Assembly (NCBI RefSeq): GCF_001976065.1
Contig: NZ_MNAH01000003.1
Coordinates: forward strand, 248,001 to 312,000
DNA length: 64,000 bases
Direction: 5' to 3'
Source: Pseudomonas putida
GTDB taxonomy: Bacteria; Pseudomonadota; Gammaproteobacteria; Pseudomonadales; Pseudomonadaceae
Part shown: positions 39,440 through 47,432 of the stretch, in pieces
How positions within the stretch are numbered: the first letter of the stretch is position 1
How the letters are laid out: each line of letters begins with the position of its first letter
Made by a program: the position numbers and the translations under genes
The notes under the pieces: model-generated
Databases searched by the model: none
The model's input: only the letters and a program-made list of their open reading frames with translations
What the model was told of the DNA's origin: nothing

Positions 39440-39898
39440 TCAAACCCAAATTGCATCCCACAACGGATAGTCGCCTAGCCGCTCGACCAGTCCTGCCCTC
39501 AGCGGGTTGGCCACAATATATCGAGCCATCTTTACCAGATCCTCATCACGGCGCAGTGCTCGATCATGAAAGCCTTGCTGCCAGACACTGACCTGACGCC
39601 CAGTGGACCGGTTGAGCGCCTTGGTACTTAACGACTTGGTTCGTTGCATCAGCCCACTCAAAGACCCCCGCTGCAAGTCAATCAGCCAGTGAAAGTGATC
39701 AGGCATGACTACCCATGCCAGAGAGTTCACCAGCCCTGAGATGTGTGCTTGGCGAAATTGATGCACAACCAGCCTGCCCGAAGAGTAGTCCGCAAAAATG
39801 GGTTCCCTATCAAGTGTATTGGTGGTGAGCAAATAGATTCGGTTGGGTTCGGCATACCGGCCCGATCTCAATCGATGGGAAGCTGCTGGATCAGGCAT
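39440..39898 (-). CDS. REP-associated tyrosine transposase (RAYT, TnpA-REP)
   Basis: 152 residues, apparently intact. Y1 HUH nuclease features: His 68 and His 70 in VVMPDHFHWL and candidate catalytic Tyr 127 in ARYIVANPLRAG. The start region HRLRSGRYAEPNRIYLLTT is typical of the family. RAYTs cut and join REP sequences in single-stranded DNA and are thought to spread them; they are IS200/IS605 relatives fixed as single-copy genes. REP pairs flank it at 39354-39420 and 39991-40067. Confidence 0.92.
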   Translation of the reverse strand: MPDPAASHRLRSGRYAEPNRIYLLTTNTLDREPIFADYSSGRLVVHQFRQAHISGLVNSLAWVVMPDHFHWLIDLQRGSLSGLMQRTKSLSTKALNRSTGRQVSVWQQGFHDRALRRDEDLVKMARYIVANPLRAGLVERLGDYPLWDAIWV

Positions 39899-39990
39899 TC
39901 CTTTGCCTCTTTCATGCAGGAGTCATGAAAGGTTAGCCATGGAACTGCCAGGCAGTCATGCAGACTTTTAGCTTGATGTGTCTGGTAGAA

Positions 39991-40067
39991 CGCCTTCGCG
40001 AGCAGGCTCGCTCCCACAGTGGATGTGTGGTGACTGCACAATTTGTGCGGGCTTGCTCGCGAAAGCG
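39991..40067. repeat. REP pair, right copy degenerate
   Basis: Left copy is consensus; the right one is TGTGCGGGCTTGCTCGCGAAAG, which has lost part of the GGGAGCG block. Upstream flank of the RAYT gene. Confidence 0.8.
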
Positions 40068-40087
40068 ATAGATCAGTCAAGCAAGGA

Positions 40088-40528
40088 TCAAGCAACCACC
40101 CCAGCATCCGCCCTCAACCCCAGCGCCTCGATCGCATTGATCGCACACTGCTCATCAACGTCGGACAAATCCCCGCTGATCCCCACCGCCCCCAGCACGT
40201 TCCCGTCCTGATCCCGCACCAGCACACCGCCCGGTGCCGGCACGACGCTGCCCTGCCCCAGGCTATTCAATGCTGCGATGAACGCCGGGCGCTGTTGCGC
40301 GTCCAGTGCCAGCAGGCGTGAGCCCTTGCCCAGCGCAATGGCGCCCCAGGCTTTGCCAATGGCGACGTGCGGGCGCAGCAGGCTGGCGCCGTCTTCGCGC
40401 TGCAGGGTGATCAGGTGCCCGCCGGCATCCAGTACCGCGATGGTCAGTGGCGCTGCGGAAATGGCCCGCCCTGCGCTGATGGCTTCGTTGACCAGGTTGA
40501 CTGCGACTTTCAAGGTTAAAGCGCTCAT
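40088..40528 (-). CDS. GlcG/HbpS family heme-binding-like protein
   Basis: 146 residues from MSALTLKVAVNLVNEAISAG, with GAGG upstream. Whole length matches the GlcG/HbpS (DUF336) fold: VLDAGGHLITLQREDGA and GGVLVRDQDGNVLGAVGISGD are family hallmarks. HbpS of Streptomyces binds heme; GlcG is found in glycolate loci with unknown role. Its divergence from gcl and a shared palindrome in the promoter region tie it to glyoxylate metabolism. Confidence 0.85.
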   Translation of the reverse strand: MSALTLKVAVNLVNEAISAGRAISAAPLTIAVLDAGGHLITLQREDGASLLRPHVAIGKAWGAIALGKGSRLLALDAQQRPAFIAALNSLGQGSVVPAPGGVLVRDQDGNVLGAVGISGDLSDVDEQCAINAIEALGLRADAGVVA

Positions 40529-40621
40529 GGTGCCGTCCTCATTTTGTTTTTCGGAAAGGCGGTGGACTGCTTCGATGTGCCGCAGCCCGATGCAACAAAT
40601 AGAACACAATGAGTTATTTTT

Positions 40622-40631
40622 TTGTATACAA
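40622..40631. promoter_or_regulatory. Putative operator TTGTATACAA, copy 1
   Basis: Perfect 10-bp palindrome, 94 bases before the GlcG-like gene start. Identical to the copy at 40760. TTGTATACAA fits the AT-rich GTNNAC palindromes bound by FCD-type GntR regulators. Confidence 0.6.
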
Positions 40632-40715
40632 TAATTATCGAAAAGCGCCACATGCGACGAAAAGCCACAGTAGACCGGGCTTCCGACGAATGAAACAAGC
40701 GCTTGAGAAAATGGA

Positions 40716-40745
40716 TTGACCTGCGCCGTCCGCCGTGAATACACT
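40716..40745 (+). promoter_or_regulatory. Putative gcl promoter
   Basis: TTGACC (40716-40721), 18-base spacer, TACACT (40740-40745). Predicted start near 40752, so the palindrome at 40760-40769 would lie just inside the transcript, a blocking position for a repressor. Confidence 0.45.
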
Positions 40746-40759
40746 CTGCGCAAAGCCAC

Positions 40760-40769
40760 TTGTATACAA
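40760..40769. promoter_or_regulatory. Putative operator TTGTATACAA, copy 2
   Basis: Perfect palindrome identical to copy 1, 27 bases before the gcl ATG and 138 bases from copy 1 (about 13 helical turns), which would allow looping between them. Confidence 0.6.
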
Positions 40770-40796
40770 TTACAAAACGTAAAGAGGCACAAAACC

Positions 40797-42572
40797 ATGA
40801 GCAAAATGAGAGCAATCGAAGCCGCCGTTCTGGTGATGCGCCGTGAAGGGGTTGATACCGCTTTTGGCATCCCCGGTGCCGCCATCAACCCGCTGTACTC
40901 CGCCCTGCAAAAGGTCGGCGGCATCGATCACGTACTCGCTCGCCACGTTGAAGGCGCCTCGCACATGGCCGAGGGCTACACCCGCACCAAGGCCGGGAAC
41001 ATCGGCGTATGCATCGGCACTTCCGGCCCTGCCGGTACCGACATGGTCACCGGGCTCTACAGCGCCTCGGCCGACTCGATTCCAATCCTCTGCATTACCG
41101 GCCAGGCACCCCGCGCCCGTATGCACAAGGAAGACTTCCAGGCTGTCGACATCACCAGCATCGTCAAGCCAGTCACCAAGTGGGCGACCACCGTTCTCGA
41201 ACCGGGCCAGGTGCCTTACGCGTTCCAGAAAGCTTTCTTTGAGATGCGCTCCGGCCGTCCAGGCCCGGTGCTGATTGACCTGCCGTTCGACGTTCAGATG
41301 GCTGAAATCGAATTCGACATCGACGCTTACCAGCCATTGCCGCTGGCCAAGCCGACCGCTACTCGCGTCCAGGTCGAGAAGGCTCTGGCCTTGCTGGACC
41401 AGGCCGAACGCCCGTTGCTGGTGGCCGGTGGTGGCATCATCAACGCCGACGCCAGCGACCTGCTGGTGGAGTTCGCCGAGCTGACCGGTATCCCGGTCAT
41501 CCCGACCCTGATGGGCTGGGGCACCATCCCGGACGATCACCCGCTGATGGTCGGCATGGTTGGCTTGCAGACCTCGCACCGTTACGGCAACGCCACCATG
41601 CTGAAGTCGGACGTGGTGCTGGGCATCGGTAACCGTTGGGCCAACCGTCACACCGGTTCGGTCGATGTGTACACCGAAGGCCGCAAGTTCATTCACGTCG
41701 ACATCGAAGGCACTCAGATCGGCCGCGTGTTCACCCCGGACCTGGGCATCGTGTCCGACGCCGCCGCCGCACTGACCGTGTTCATCGAAGTTGCTCGCGA
41801 ATGGCAAGCCGCCGGCAAGCTGAAAAACCGCAGCGCCTGGCTGCAAGACTGCCAGCAGCGCAAGGCCAGCCTGCAGCGCAAGACTCACTTCGACAACGTG
41901 CCGGTCAAGCCGCAGCGCGTTTACGAAGAGATGAACCAGGTGTTCGGCAAGGACACTTGCTACGTCAGCACCATCGGTCTGTCGCAGATTGCCGGCGCGC
42001 AGTTCCTGCACGTCTACAAGCCGCGTCACTGGATCAACTGCGGTCAGGCAGGCCCTCTGGGCTGGACCATTCCAGCGGCACTGGGCGTGGTCAAGGCTGA
42101 TCCGAACCGCAAGGTTGTGGCCCTGTCGGGGGACTATGACTTCCAGTTCATGATCGAAGAACTGGCAGTGGGCGCGCAGTTCAAGCTGCCGTACATCCAC
42201 GTTGTGGTGAACAATTCATACCTGGGTCTGATCCGCCAGGCGCAGCGCGGTTTCGACATGGATTACTGCGTGCAGCTGTCGTTCGACAACCTGAACGCGC
42301 CGGAACTCAACGGCTACGGTGTCGACCACGTCGCGGTGGCCGAAGGCCTCGGCTGCAAGGCGCTGCGTGTGTTCGAACCGGCGCAGATCCAGCCTGCCCT
42401 GCGCAAGGCACAGGAGCTGATCGAAGAGTTCAAGGTACCGGTCATCGTCGAGATCATCCTGGAACGCGTGACCAACATTTCCATGGGCACCGAGATCAAC
42501 GCCGTCAACGAATTCGAAGACCTGGCGCTGGTCGGCAACGACGCACCGACGGCGATTTCGTTGCTCGATTAA
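40797..42572 (+). CDS. gcl: Glyoxylate carboligase
   Basis: 591 residues from [19 protein letters not shown], with AAAGAGG upstream. ThDP- and FAD-dependent enzyme joining two glyoxylates to tartronate semialdehyde and CO2. Val 51 in [16 protein letters not shown] replaces the Glu found in nearly all ThDP enzymes, the known hallmark of Gcl. ThDP motif [17 protein letters not shown], with [10 protein letters not shown] after it. First gene of gcl-hyi-glxR-ttuD-pyk. Confidence 0.97.
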   Translation: MSKMRAIEAAVLVMRREGVDTAFGIPGAAINPLYSALQKVGGIDHVLARHVEGASHMAEGYTRTKAGNIGVCIGTSGPAGTDMVTGLYSASADSIPILCITGQAPRARMHKEDFQAVDITSIVKPVTKWATTVLEPGQVPYAFQKAFFEMRSGRPGPVLIDLPFDVQMAEIEFDIDAYQPLPLAKPTATRVQVEKALALLDQAERPLLVAGGGIINADASDLLVEFAELTGIPVIPTLMGWGTIPDDHPLMVGMVGLQTSHRYGNATMLKSDVVLGIGNRWANRHTGSVDVYTEGRKFIHVDIEGTQIGRVFTPDLGIVSDAAAALTVFIEVAREWQAAGKLKNRSAWLQDCQQRKASLQRKTHFDNVPVKPQRVYEEMNQVFGKDTCYVSTIGLSQIAGAQFLHVYKPRHWINCGQAGPLGWTIPAALGVVKADPNRKVVALSGDYDFQFMIEELAVGAQFKLPYIHVVVNNSYLGLIRQAQRGFDMDYCVQLSFDNLNAPELNGYGVDHVAVAEGLGCKALRVFEPAQIQPALRKAQELIEEFKVPVIVEIILERVTNISMGTEINAVNEFEDLALVGNDAPTAISLLD

Positions 42573-42587
42573 CAGCTTGATCGCTTG

Positions 42588-42614
42588 ATCGTTACCACGC
42601 ACTGCGTGGGAACG
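42588..42614. repeat. Degenerate palindromic element, GATCGTTCCCACGC family
   Basis: GATCGTTACCACGC, then GCGTGGGAACGA: a single-hairpin version with mismatches, in the 65-base gcl-hyi gap. Confidence 0.65.
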
Positions 42615-42637
42615 AGAACCTAATACGGGAGACCACC

Positions 42638-43420
42638 ATGCCGCGTTTCGCAGCCAACCTGTCCATGCTGTTCACCGAACAAGACTTTCTCGCCCGTTTC
42701 GAAGCGGCCGCCAAGGCCGGTTTCAGTGGTGTCGAGTATCTGTTCCCCTACGACTTCAGCTCGGCCGAAATCAAGGCCCGGCTCGACGCCAACGGCCTGA
42801 CCCAAGTGCTGTTCAACCTGCCAGCAGGCGACTGGGCCAAGGGCGAGCGCGGTATCGCCTGCTTGCCGGACCGGGTTGAAGAGTTCCGCGCCGGTGTCGA
42901 CCTGGCGATTGCCTACGCACAAGTACTGGGCAACACCCAGATCAACTGCCTGGCCGGTATCCGCCCACAAGGCGTTGACGATGCCACCGTGGAAAAAACC
43001 TTCGTCGCCAACCTCAAGTACGCCGCCGACAAGTTGCAAGCGGCCGGCATCAAGTTGGTGATGGAAGCGATCAACACCCGCGACATCCCGGGTTTCTACC
43101 TGAACAACACGGCACAAGCCCTGTCGATTCGCGAGCAGGTCGGCAGCACCAACCTGTTCCTGCAATACGACATCTACCACATGCAAATCATGGAAGGCGA
43201 CCTGGCCCGCACCCTGCAATCGCACCTGGGCGAGATCAACCATGTGCAGCTCGCGGATAACCCGGGGCGCAACGAACCAGGCACCGGTGAAATCAACTAC
43301 CGCTTCCTGTTCGAACACCTGGACCGCATCGGTTACCAGGGTTGGGTCGGTTGCGAATACAAGCCGCTGACCACCACGGAAGCAGGCCTGGGCTGGTTGA
43401 AAACCCATAACGCAATCTGA
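42638..43420 (+). CDS. hyi: Hydroxypyruvate isomerase
   Basis: 260 residues, xylose isomerase-like TIM barrel. MPRFAANLSMLFTEQDFLARFEAAAKAGF is the conserved start; metal-binding Glu in VMEAINTRDIPGF and EINYRF, with QYDIYHMQ. Interconverts hydroxypyruvate and tartronate semialdehyde. CGGGAG precedes the ATG. Confidence 0.95.
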   Translation: MPRFAANLSMLFTEQDFLARFEAAAKAGFSGVEYLFPYDFSSAEIKARLDANGLTQVLFNLPAGDWAKGERGIACLPDRVEEFRAGVDLAIAYAQVLGNTQINCLAGIRPQGVDDATVEKTFVANLKYAADKLQAAGIKLVMEAINTRDIPGFYLNNTAQALSIREQVGSTNLFLQYDIYHMQIMEGDLARTLQSHLGEINHVQLADNPGRNEPGTGEINYRFLFEHLDRIGYQGWVGCEYKPLTTTEAGLGWLKTHNAI

Positions 43421-43430
43421 CACAGCTCCC

Positions 43431-43516
43431 TTGTAGGAGCTGGCTTGCCAGCGAAGGCGCCCTTGAGCCTTGCGCTGGTCATCCAGCAGCCTTGGCCGGC
43501 AAGCCGGCTCCTACAA
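43431..43516. repeat. Palindromic pair, TAGGAGCTGGCTTGCCAGCGA family
   Basis: TTGTAGGAGCTGGCTTGCCA and, inverted, GGCAAGCCGGCTCCTACAA about 45 bases later; a REP family distinct from the GTGGGAGC type. Lies between hyi and glxR. Confidence 0.85.
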
Positions 43517-43567
43517 AAGCAGTTCCCAATTTGTTTGAAGCAGCAACAAAAACAAGAGGATTTTCTC

Positions 43568-44458
43568 ATGGCTAAAATCGGATTTATCGGCACCGGCATC
43601 ATGGGCCACCCAATGGCGGCGAACCTGCAAAAAGCCGGTCACAGCCTGTTCCTGTCGGCGCACCACGACGCCGCCCCCGCCGACCTGGTCGCCGCCGGTG
43701 CCGTTGCCCTGGCGAACCCGAAGGAAGTCGCCCAGGAAGCCGAATTCATCATCGTCATGGTTCCGGACACCCCGCAGGTCGATGACGTGCTGTTCCGCGC
43801 CGACGGCGTGGCTGCAGGCCTGGGCAAAGGCAAGGTAGTGATCGACATGAGCTCGATCTCGCCGACCGCCACCAAGGCCTTCGCCGCCAAAATCAATGAA
43901 AAGGGCGCCCAGTACCTCGACGCGCCAGTGTCCGGCGGTGAAGTCGGCGCCAAGGCTGCGACCCTGAGCATCATGGTCGGCGGCGATGCCGATGCCTTCG
44001 AACGCGCACTGCCGCTGTTCCAGGCCATGGGCAAGAACATCACCCTGGTCGGCGGCAATGGTGACGGTCAAACCGCCAAGGTGGCGAACCAGATCATCGT
44101 TGCGCTGAACATCCAGGCGGTGGCCGAAGCCCTGCTGTTCGCGGCCAAGAACGGTGCCGATCCAGCCAAGGTGCGTGAAGCGCTGATGGGCGGCTTCGCT
44201 TCGTCGAAGATCCTCGAAGTGCATGGCGAGCGCATGATCAAGGGCACCTTCGATCCGGGCTTCCGCATCAGCCTGCACCAGAAGGACCTGAACCTGGCCC
44301 TGCAAGGCGCCAAGGAGCTGAACATCAACCTGCCGAACACCGCCAACGCCCAGCAAGTGTTCAGCACCTGCGCCGCCATCGGTGGCAGCAACTGGGACCA
44401 CTCGGCGCTGATCAAGGGCCTGGAACACATGGCGAATTTCTCGATTCGCGATAAATAA
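43568..44458 (+). CDS. glxR: 2-hydroxy-3-oxopropionate (tartronate semialdehyde) reductase
   Basis: 296 residues from MAKIGFIGTGIMGHPMAANL; AGAGGA 7 bases upstream fixes the ATG although the frame is open earlier through the repeat. Rossmann GFIGTGIMG, substrate loop DAPVSGGEVGA and catalytic Lys in GDGQTAKVANQ mark the 3-hydroxyisobutyrate dehydrogenase family. Reduces tartronate semialdehyde to D-glycerate with NAD(P)H. Confidence 0.95.
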   Translation: MAKIGFIGTGIMGHPMAANLQKAGHSLFLSAHHDAAPADLVAAGAVALANPKEVAQEAEFIIVMVPDTPQVDDVLFRADGVAAGLGKGKVVIDMSSISPTATKAFAAKINEKGAQYLDAPVSGGEVGAKAATLSIMVGGDADAFERALPLFQAMGKNITLVGGNGDGQTAKVANQIIVALNIQAVAEALLFAAKNGADPAKVREALMGGFASSKILEVHGERMIKGTFDPGFRISLHQKDLNLALQGAKELNINLPNTANAQQVFSTCAAIGGSNWDHSALIKGLEHMANFSIRDK

Positions 44459-44470
44459 CGCCACTCCCCC

Positions 44471-44557
44471 TGTTGGAGCTGGCTTGCCAGCGATTGCCTC
44501 GACACGGTCTGCCTGACATACCGAGGCGTCTGGATCGCTGGCAAGCCAGCTCCTACA
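44471..44557. repeat. Palindromic pair, TAGGAGCTGGCTTGCCAGCGA family
   Basis: TTGGAGCTGGCTTGCCAGCG and its inverse CGCTGGCAAGCCAGCTCC about 35 bases apart, between glxR and ttuD. The second pair of this family inside the same operon. Confidence 0.85.
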
Positions 44558-44609
44558 GAGGTATCACCGCGGCAACGTCAACCCATAACAAGAATTCCGG
44601 GAGCCCGCC

Positions 44610-45890
44610 ATGTCGGTCGATCCGCAACAATTCCTGCGCGAGCTGTTCGCCACAGCCATCGACGCGGCCCATCCGCAACAAGTCCTCGAAGCCCATCTGC
44701 CTGCCGACCGTAGCGGTCGGGTGATCGTCATCGGTGCCGGCAAAGCCGCGGCGGCCATGGCCCAGGTGGTCGAGCGCTGCTGGCAGGGTGAAGTGTCCGG
44801 TCTGGTGGTGACGCGTTATGGTCACGGCGCCCCCTGCGAAAAAATCGAAGTGGTCGAAGCCGCGCATCCGGTTCCGGACGCAGCCGGCCAGGCGGTGGCC
44901 AAGCGTGTATTCGAACTGGTCAGCAACCTGACCGAAGCCGACCGCGTCATCTTCCTGCTGTCGGGCGGTGGTTCGGCGTTGCTCGCCCTGCCCGCTGCCG
45001 GCATCACCCTGGCCGACAAGCAATCGATCAACAAAGCCCTGCTCAAATCCGGCGCCACCATTGGCGAGATGAACTGCGTACGCAAACACCTCTCGGCGAT
45101 CAAGGGCGGCCGGCTCGGCAAGGCTTGCTGGCCAGCCACTGTGTACACCTATGCGATTTCCGATGTGCCGGGCGATCTCGCCACGGTCATCGCCTCCGGC
45201 CCCACCGTGGCCGACCCGAGCACCTCGGCCGAAGCGCTGGCGATCCTCAAGCGCTATGCCATCGACGTGCCGGCCTCCGTGCGTAGCTGGCTGCAAAGCC
45301 CGGAATCGGAAACGGTAAAACCCGGTGATCCAAGCCTGGCCCGCAGCCACTTCCAGTTGATCGCCCGTCCACAGCAATCCCTGGAAGCCGCGGCGGTGAA
45401 GTGCCGCCAGGCCGGTTACAGCCCATTGATCCTGGGTGACCTGGAAGGTGAATCCCGGGAAGTGGCGAAAGTCCACGCCGGCATCGCCCGACAGATCGTC
45501 CAGCACGGTCAACCGCTGGCCGCGCCCTGCGTGATTCTTTCGGGCGGCGAAACCACAGTCACCGTTCGCGGCAATGGCCGTGGCGGGCGCAACGCCGAGT
45601 TCCTGCTGAGCCTGACCGACAGCCTCAAGGGCTTGCCCGGCGTCTATGCCCTGGCCGGCGACACCGACGGCATCGACGGTTCCGAAGACAACGCCGGGGC
45701 AATCATGACCCCGGACAGCTACGCCCGCGCCGCCGCCCTCGGCTTGAGCGCCAGCGACGAGTTGGACAATAACAATGGCTACGGCTATTTCGAGGCGCTG
45801 GACGCATTGATCGTCACCGAGCCGACCCGCACCAACGTGAACGACTTCCGCGCCATTCTGATCCTTGAGAGCCCAAAACATGACGCCTGA
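44610..45890 (+). CDS. ttuD: Glycerate 2-kinase / TtuD-like MOFRL protein
   Basis: 426 residues. N-terminal DUF4147 domain (VIGAGKAAAAMAQVVE, FLLSGGGSALLALPA, NCVRKHLSAIKGGRL) and C-terminal MOFRL domain (GGETTVTVRGNGRGGRNAEFLL, LAGDTDGIDG). Often named hydroxypyruvate reductase after TtuD, but the fold is that of glycerate 2-kinase, which fits the next pathway step: D-glycerate to 2-phosphoglycerate. GGGAG upstream; its end overlaps pyk by 11 bases. Confidence 0.9.
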   Translation: MSVDPQQFLRELFATAIDAAHPQQVLEAHLPADRSGRVIVIGAGKAAAAMAQVVERCWQGEVSGLVVTRYGHGAPCEKIEVVEAAHPVPDAAGQAVAKRVFELVSNLTEADRVIFLLSGGGSALLALPAAGITLADKQSINKALLKSGATIGEMNCVRKHLSAIKGGRLGKACWPATVYTYAISDVPGDLATVIASGPTVADPSTSAEALAILKRYAIDVPASVRSWLQSPESETVKPGDPSLARSHFQLIARPQQSLEAAAVKCRQAGYSPLILGDLEGESREVAKVHAGIARQIVQHGQPLAAPCVILSGGETTVTVRGNGRGGRNAEFLLSLTDSLKGLPGVYALAGDTDGIDGSEDNAGAIMTPDSYARAAALGLSASDELDNNNGYGYFEALDALIVTEPTRTNVNDFRAILILESPKHDA

Positions 45891-47295
45891 TAAAAAGGTC
45901 AAGATCCTCGCCACCCTCGGTCCCGCCACCGACGGAATCGATGACATTCGTGAACTGGTGCAGGCCGGGGTCAATATCTTTCGCCTGAACTTCAGCCACG
46001 GCGATCACGCCGACCACGCCAAACGCTACCAGTGGATCCGTGAAGTCGAGCGCCAGCTGAATTATCCGCTGGGCATCCTGATGGACCTGCAAGGCCCTAA
46101 ATTACGGGTCGGCAAATTTGCCCAGGGCAAAGTCCAGCTGTATCGCGGTCAGGCCTTGCGCCTGGACCTCGATGCCACGCCAGGTGACGAGCGCCGGGTC
46201 AACCTGCCGCACCCGGAGATCATCGCTGCGCTCGAGCCGGGCATGGACCTGCTGCTGGACGACGGCAAGCTGCGCCTGCGGGTGGTCACCAAGTATGCCG
46301 ACGCCATCGACACCACCGTGCTCAATGGCGGCGAACTGTCCGATCGAAAAGGCGTGAACGTGCCCCAAGCGGTGCTCGACCTGAGCCCACTGACCGCCAA
46401 GGATCGCCGTGACCTGAGCTTCGGCCTCGAACTGGGGGTGGACTGGGTGGCGCTGTCGTTCGTACAACGTCCGGAAGACATCATCGAAGCCCGGGCGCTG
46501 ATCGGCGACAAGGCGTTCCTGATGGCCAAGATCGAAAAGCCGTCAGCGGTCACGCAATTGCGCGAAATCGCCGAATTGAGCGACGCGATCATGGTCGCCC
46601 GCGGTGACCTGGGCGTGGAAGTGCCGGCCGAAAGCGTGCCGCAGATCCAGAAGAACATCATCAGCACCTGCCGCGAGCTGGGCAAGCCGGTGGTGGTGGC
46701 GACGCAGATGCTCGAATCCATGCGTTTCTCCCCGGCGCCCACCCGCGCCGAAGTCACCGATGTCGCCAACGCGGTGGCCGAAGGGGCCGACGCGGTGATG
46801 TTGTCGGCGGAAACCGCGTCCGGTGAATACCCGCTGGAAGCCGTGCAGATGATGAGCAAGATCATCCGCCAGGTGGAGAACGGCCCGGACTATCAGAACC
46901 AACTGGACGTCAGCCGACCAAAAGCCGAAGCGACGGTTAATGATGCGATCAGTTGCGCGATCCGCCGTATCAGCAATGTGTTGCCGGTGGCGGTGCTGGT
47001 CAACTACAGCGAATCAGGCACCTCGAGCCTGCGCGCTGCACGTGAACGGCCGACGGTACCGATCCTCAACCTGACGCCGAACCTGCAAACCGCTCGTCGC
47101 CTGACCGTGGCGTGGGGCGTGCACTCGGTGGTCAACGATCGCCTGCGCCAGGTGGACGAGGTTTGCTCCACGGCCCTGGAGATTGCCCAGGCCCAGGGCA
47201 TGGCACAGCGTGGCGATACGTTATTGATTACGGCGGGTGTGCCGTTTGGGCAGCCGGGGTCGACTAACTCTTTGCGTATCGAAACATTGATTTAA
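45880..47295 (+). CDS. pyk: Pyruvate kinase
   Basis: 471 residues from MTPDKKVKILATLGPAT, a start placed inside the end of ttuD (11-base overlap). FRLNFSHGDH, MDLQGPKLRVG, the MAKIEKPSAV segment with catalytic Lys, and the metal-binding MVARGDLGVEVP are intact. Converts PEP to pyruvate; its place in the operon completes the glyoxylate-to-pyruvate route via 2-phosphoglycerate and enolase. Confidence 0.95.
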   Translation: MTPDKKVKILATLGPATDGIDDIRELVQAGVNIFRLNFSHGDHADHAKRYQWIREVERQLNYPLGILMDLQGPKLRVGKFAQGKVQLYRGQALRLDLDATPGDERRVNLPHPEIIAALEPGMDLLLDDGKLRLRVVTKYADAIDTTVLNGGELSDRKGVNVPQAVLDLSPLTAKDRRDLSFGLELGVDWVALSFVQRPEDIIEARALIGDKAFLMAKIEKPSAVTQLREIAELSDAIMVARGDLGVEVPAESVPQIQKNIISTCRELGKPVVVATQMLESMRFSPAPTRAEVTDVANAVAEGADAVMLSAETASGEYPLEAVQMMSKIIRQVENGPDYQNQLDVSRPKAEATVNDAISCAIRRISNVLPVAVLVNYSESGTSSLRAARERPTVPILNLTPNLQTARRLTVAWGVHSVVNDRLRQVDEVCSTALEIAQAQGMAQRGDTLLITAGVPFGQPGSTNSLRIETLI

Positions 47296-47304
47296 CTTCC
47301 ACAT

Positions 47305-47411
47305 GATCGTTCCCACGCTCTGCGTGGGAATGCAGCCCGGGACGCTCCGCGTCCCAAGAGCAGACGCAGAGCGTCCATTTAGGCATTCCCACGCGGAGCG
47401 TGGGAACGATC
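47305..47411. repeat. Composite four-hairpin element, GATCGTTCCCACGC family
   Basis: 107 bases starting GATCGTTCCCACGC and ending GCGTGGGAACGATC. Inside lie GGGACGC-TCC-GCGTCCC and GACGC-AGA-GCGTC. It fills the gap between pyk and the urea transporter and may act as a terminator-like structure. Same architecture as the element at 63296. Confidence 0.85.
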
Positions 47412-47432
47412 AGTACTGAAACGACCCTTACC

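Noticed and set aside
29651..40067. Regularly recurring 20-24 bp repeats considered as a CRISPR array
   Set aside because: They are inverted pairs spread over kilobases between genes, with no direct-repeat/spacer periodicity and no cas genes; they are REPs.
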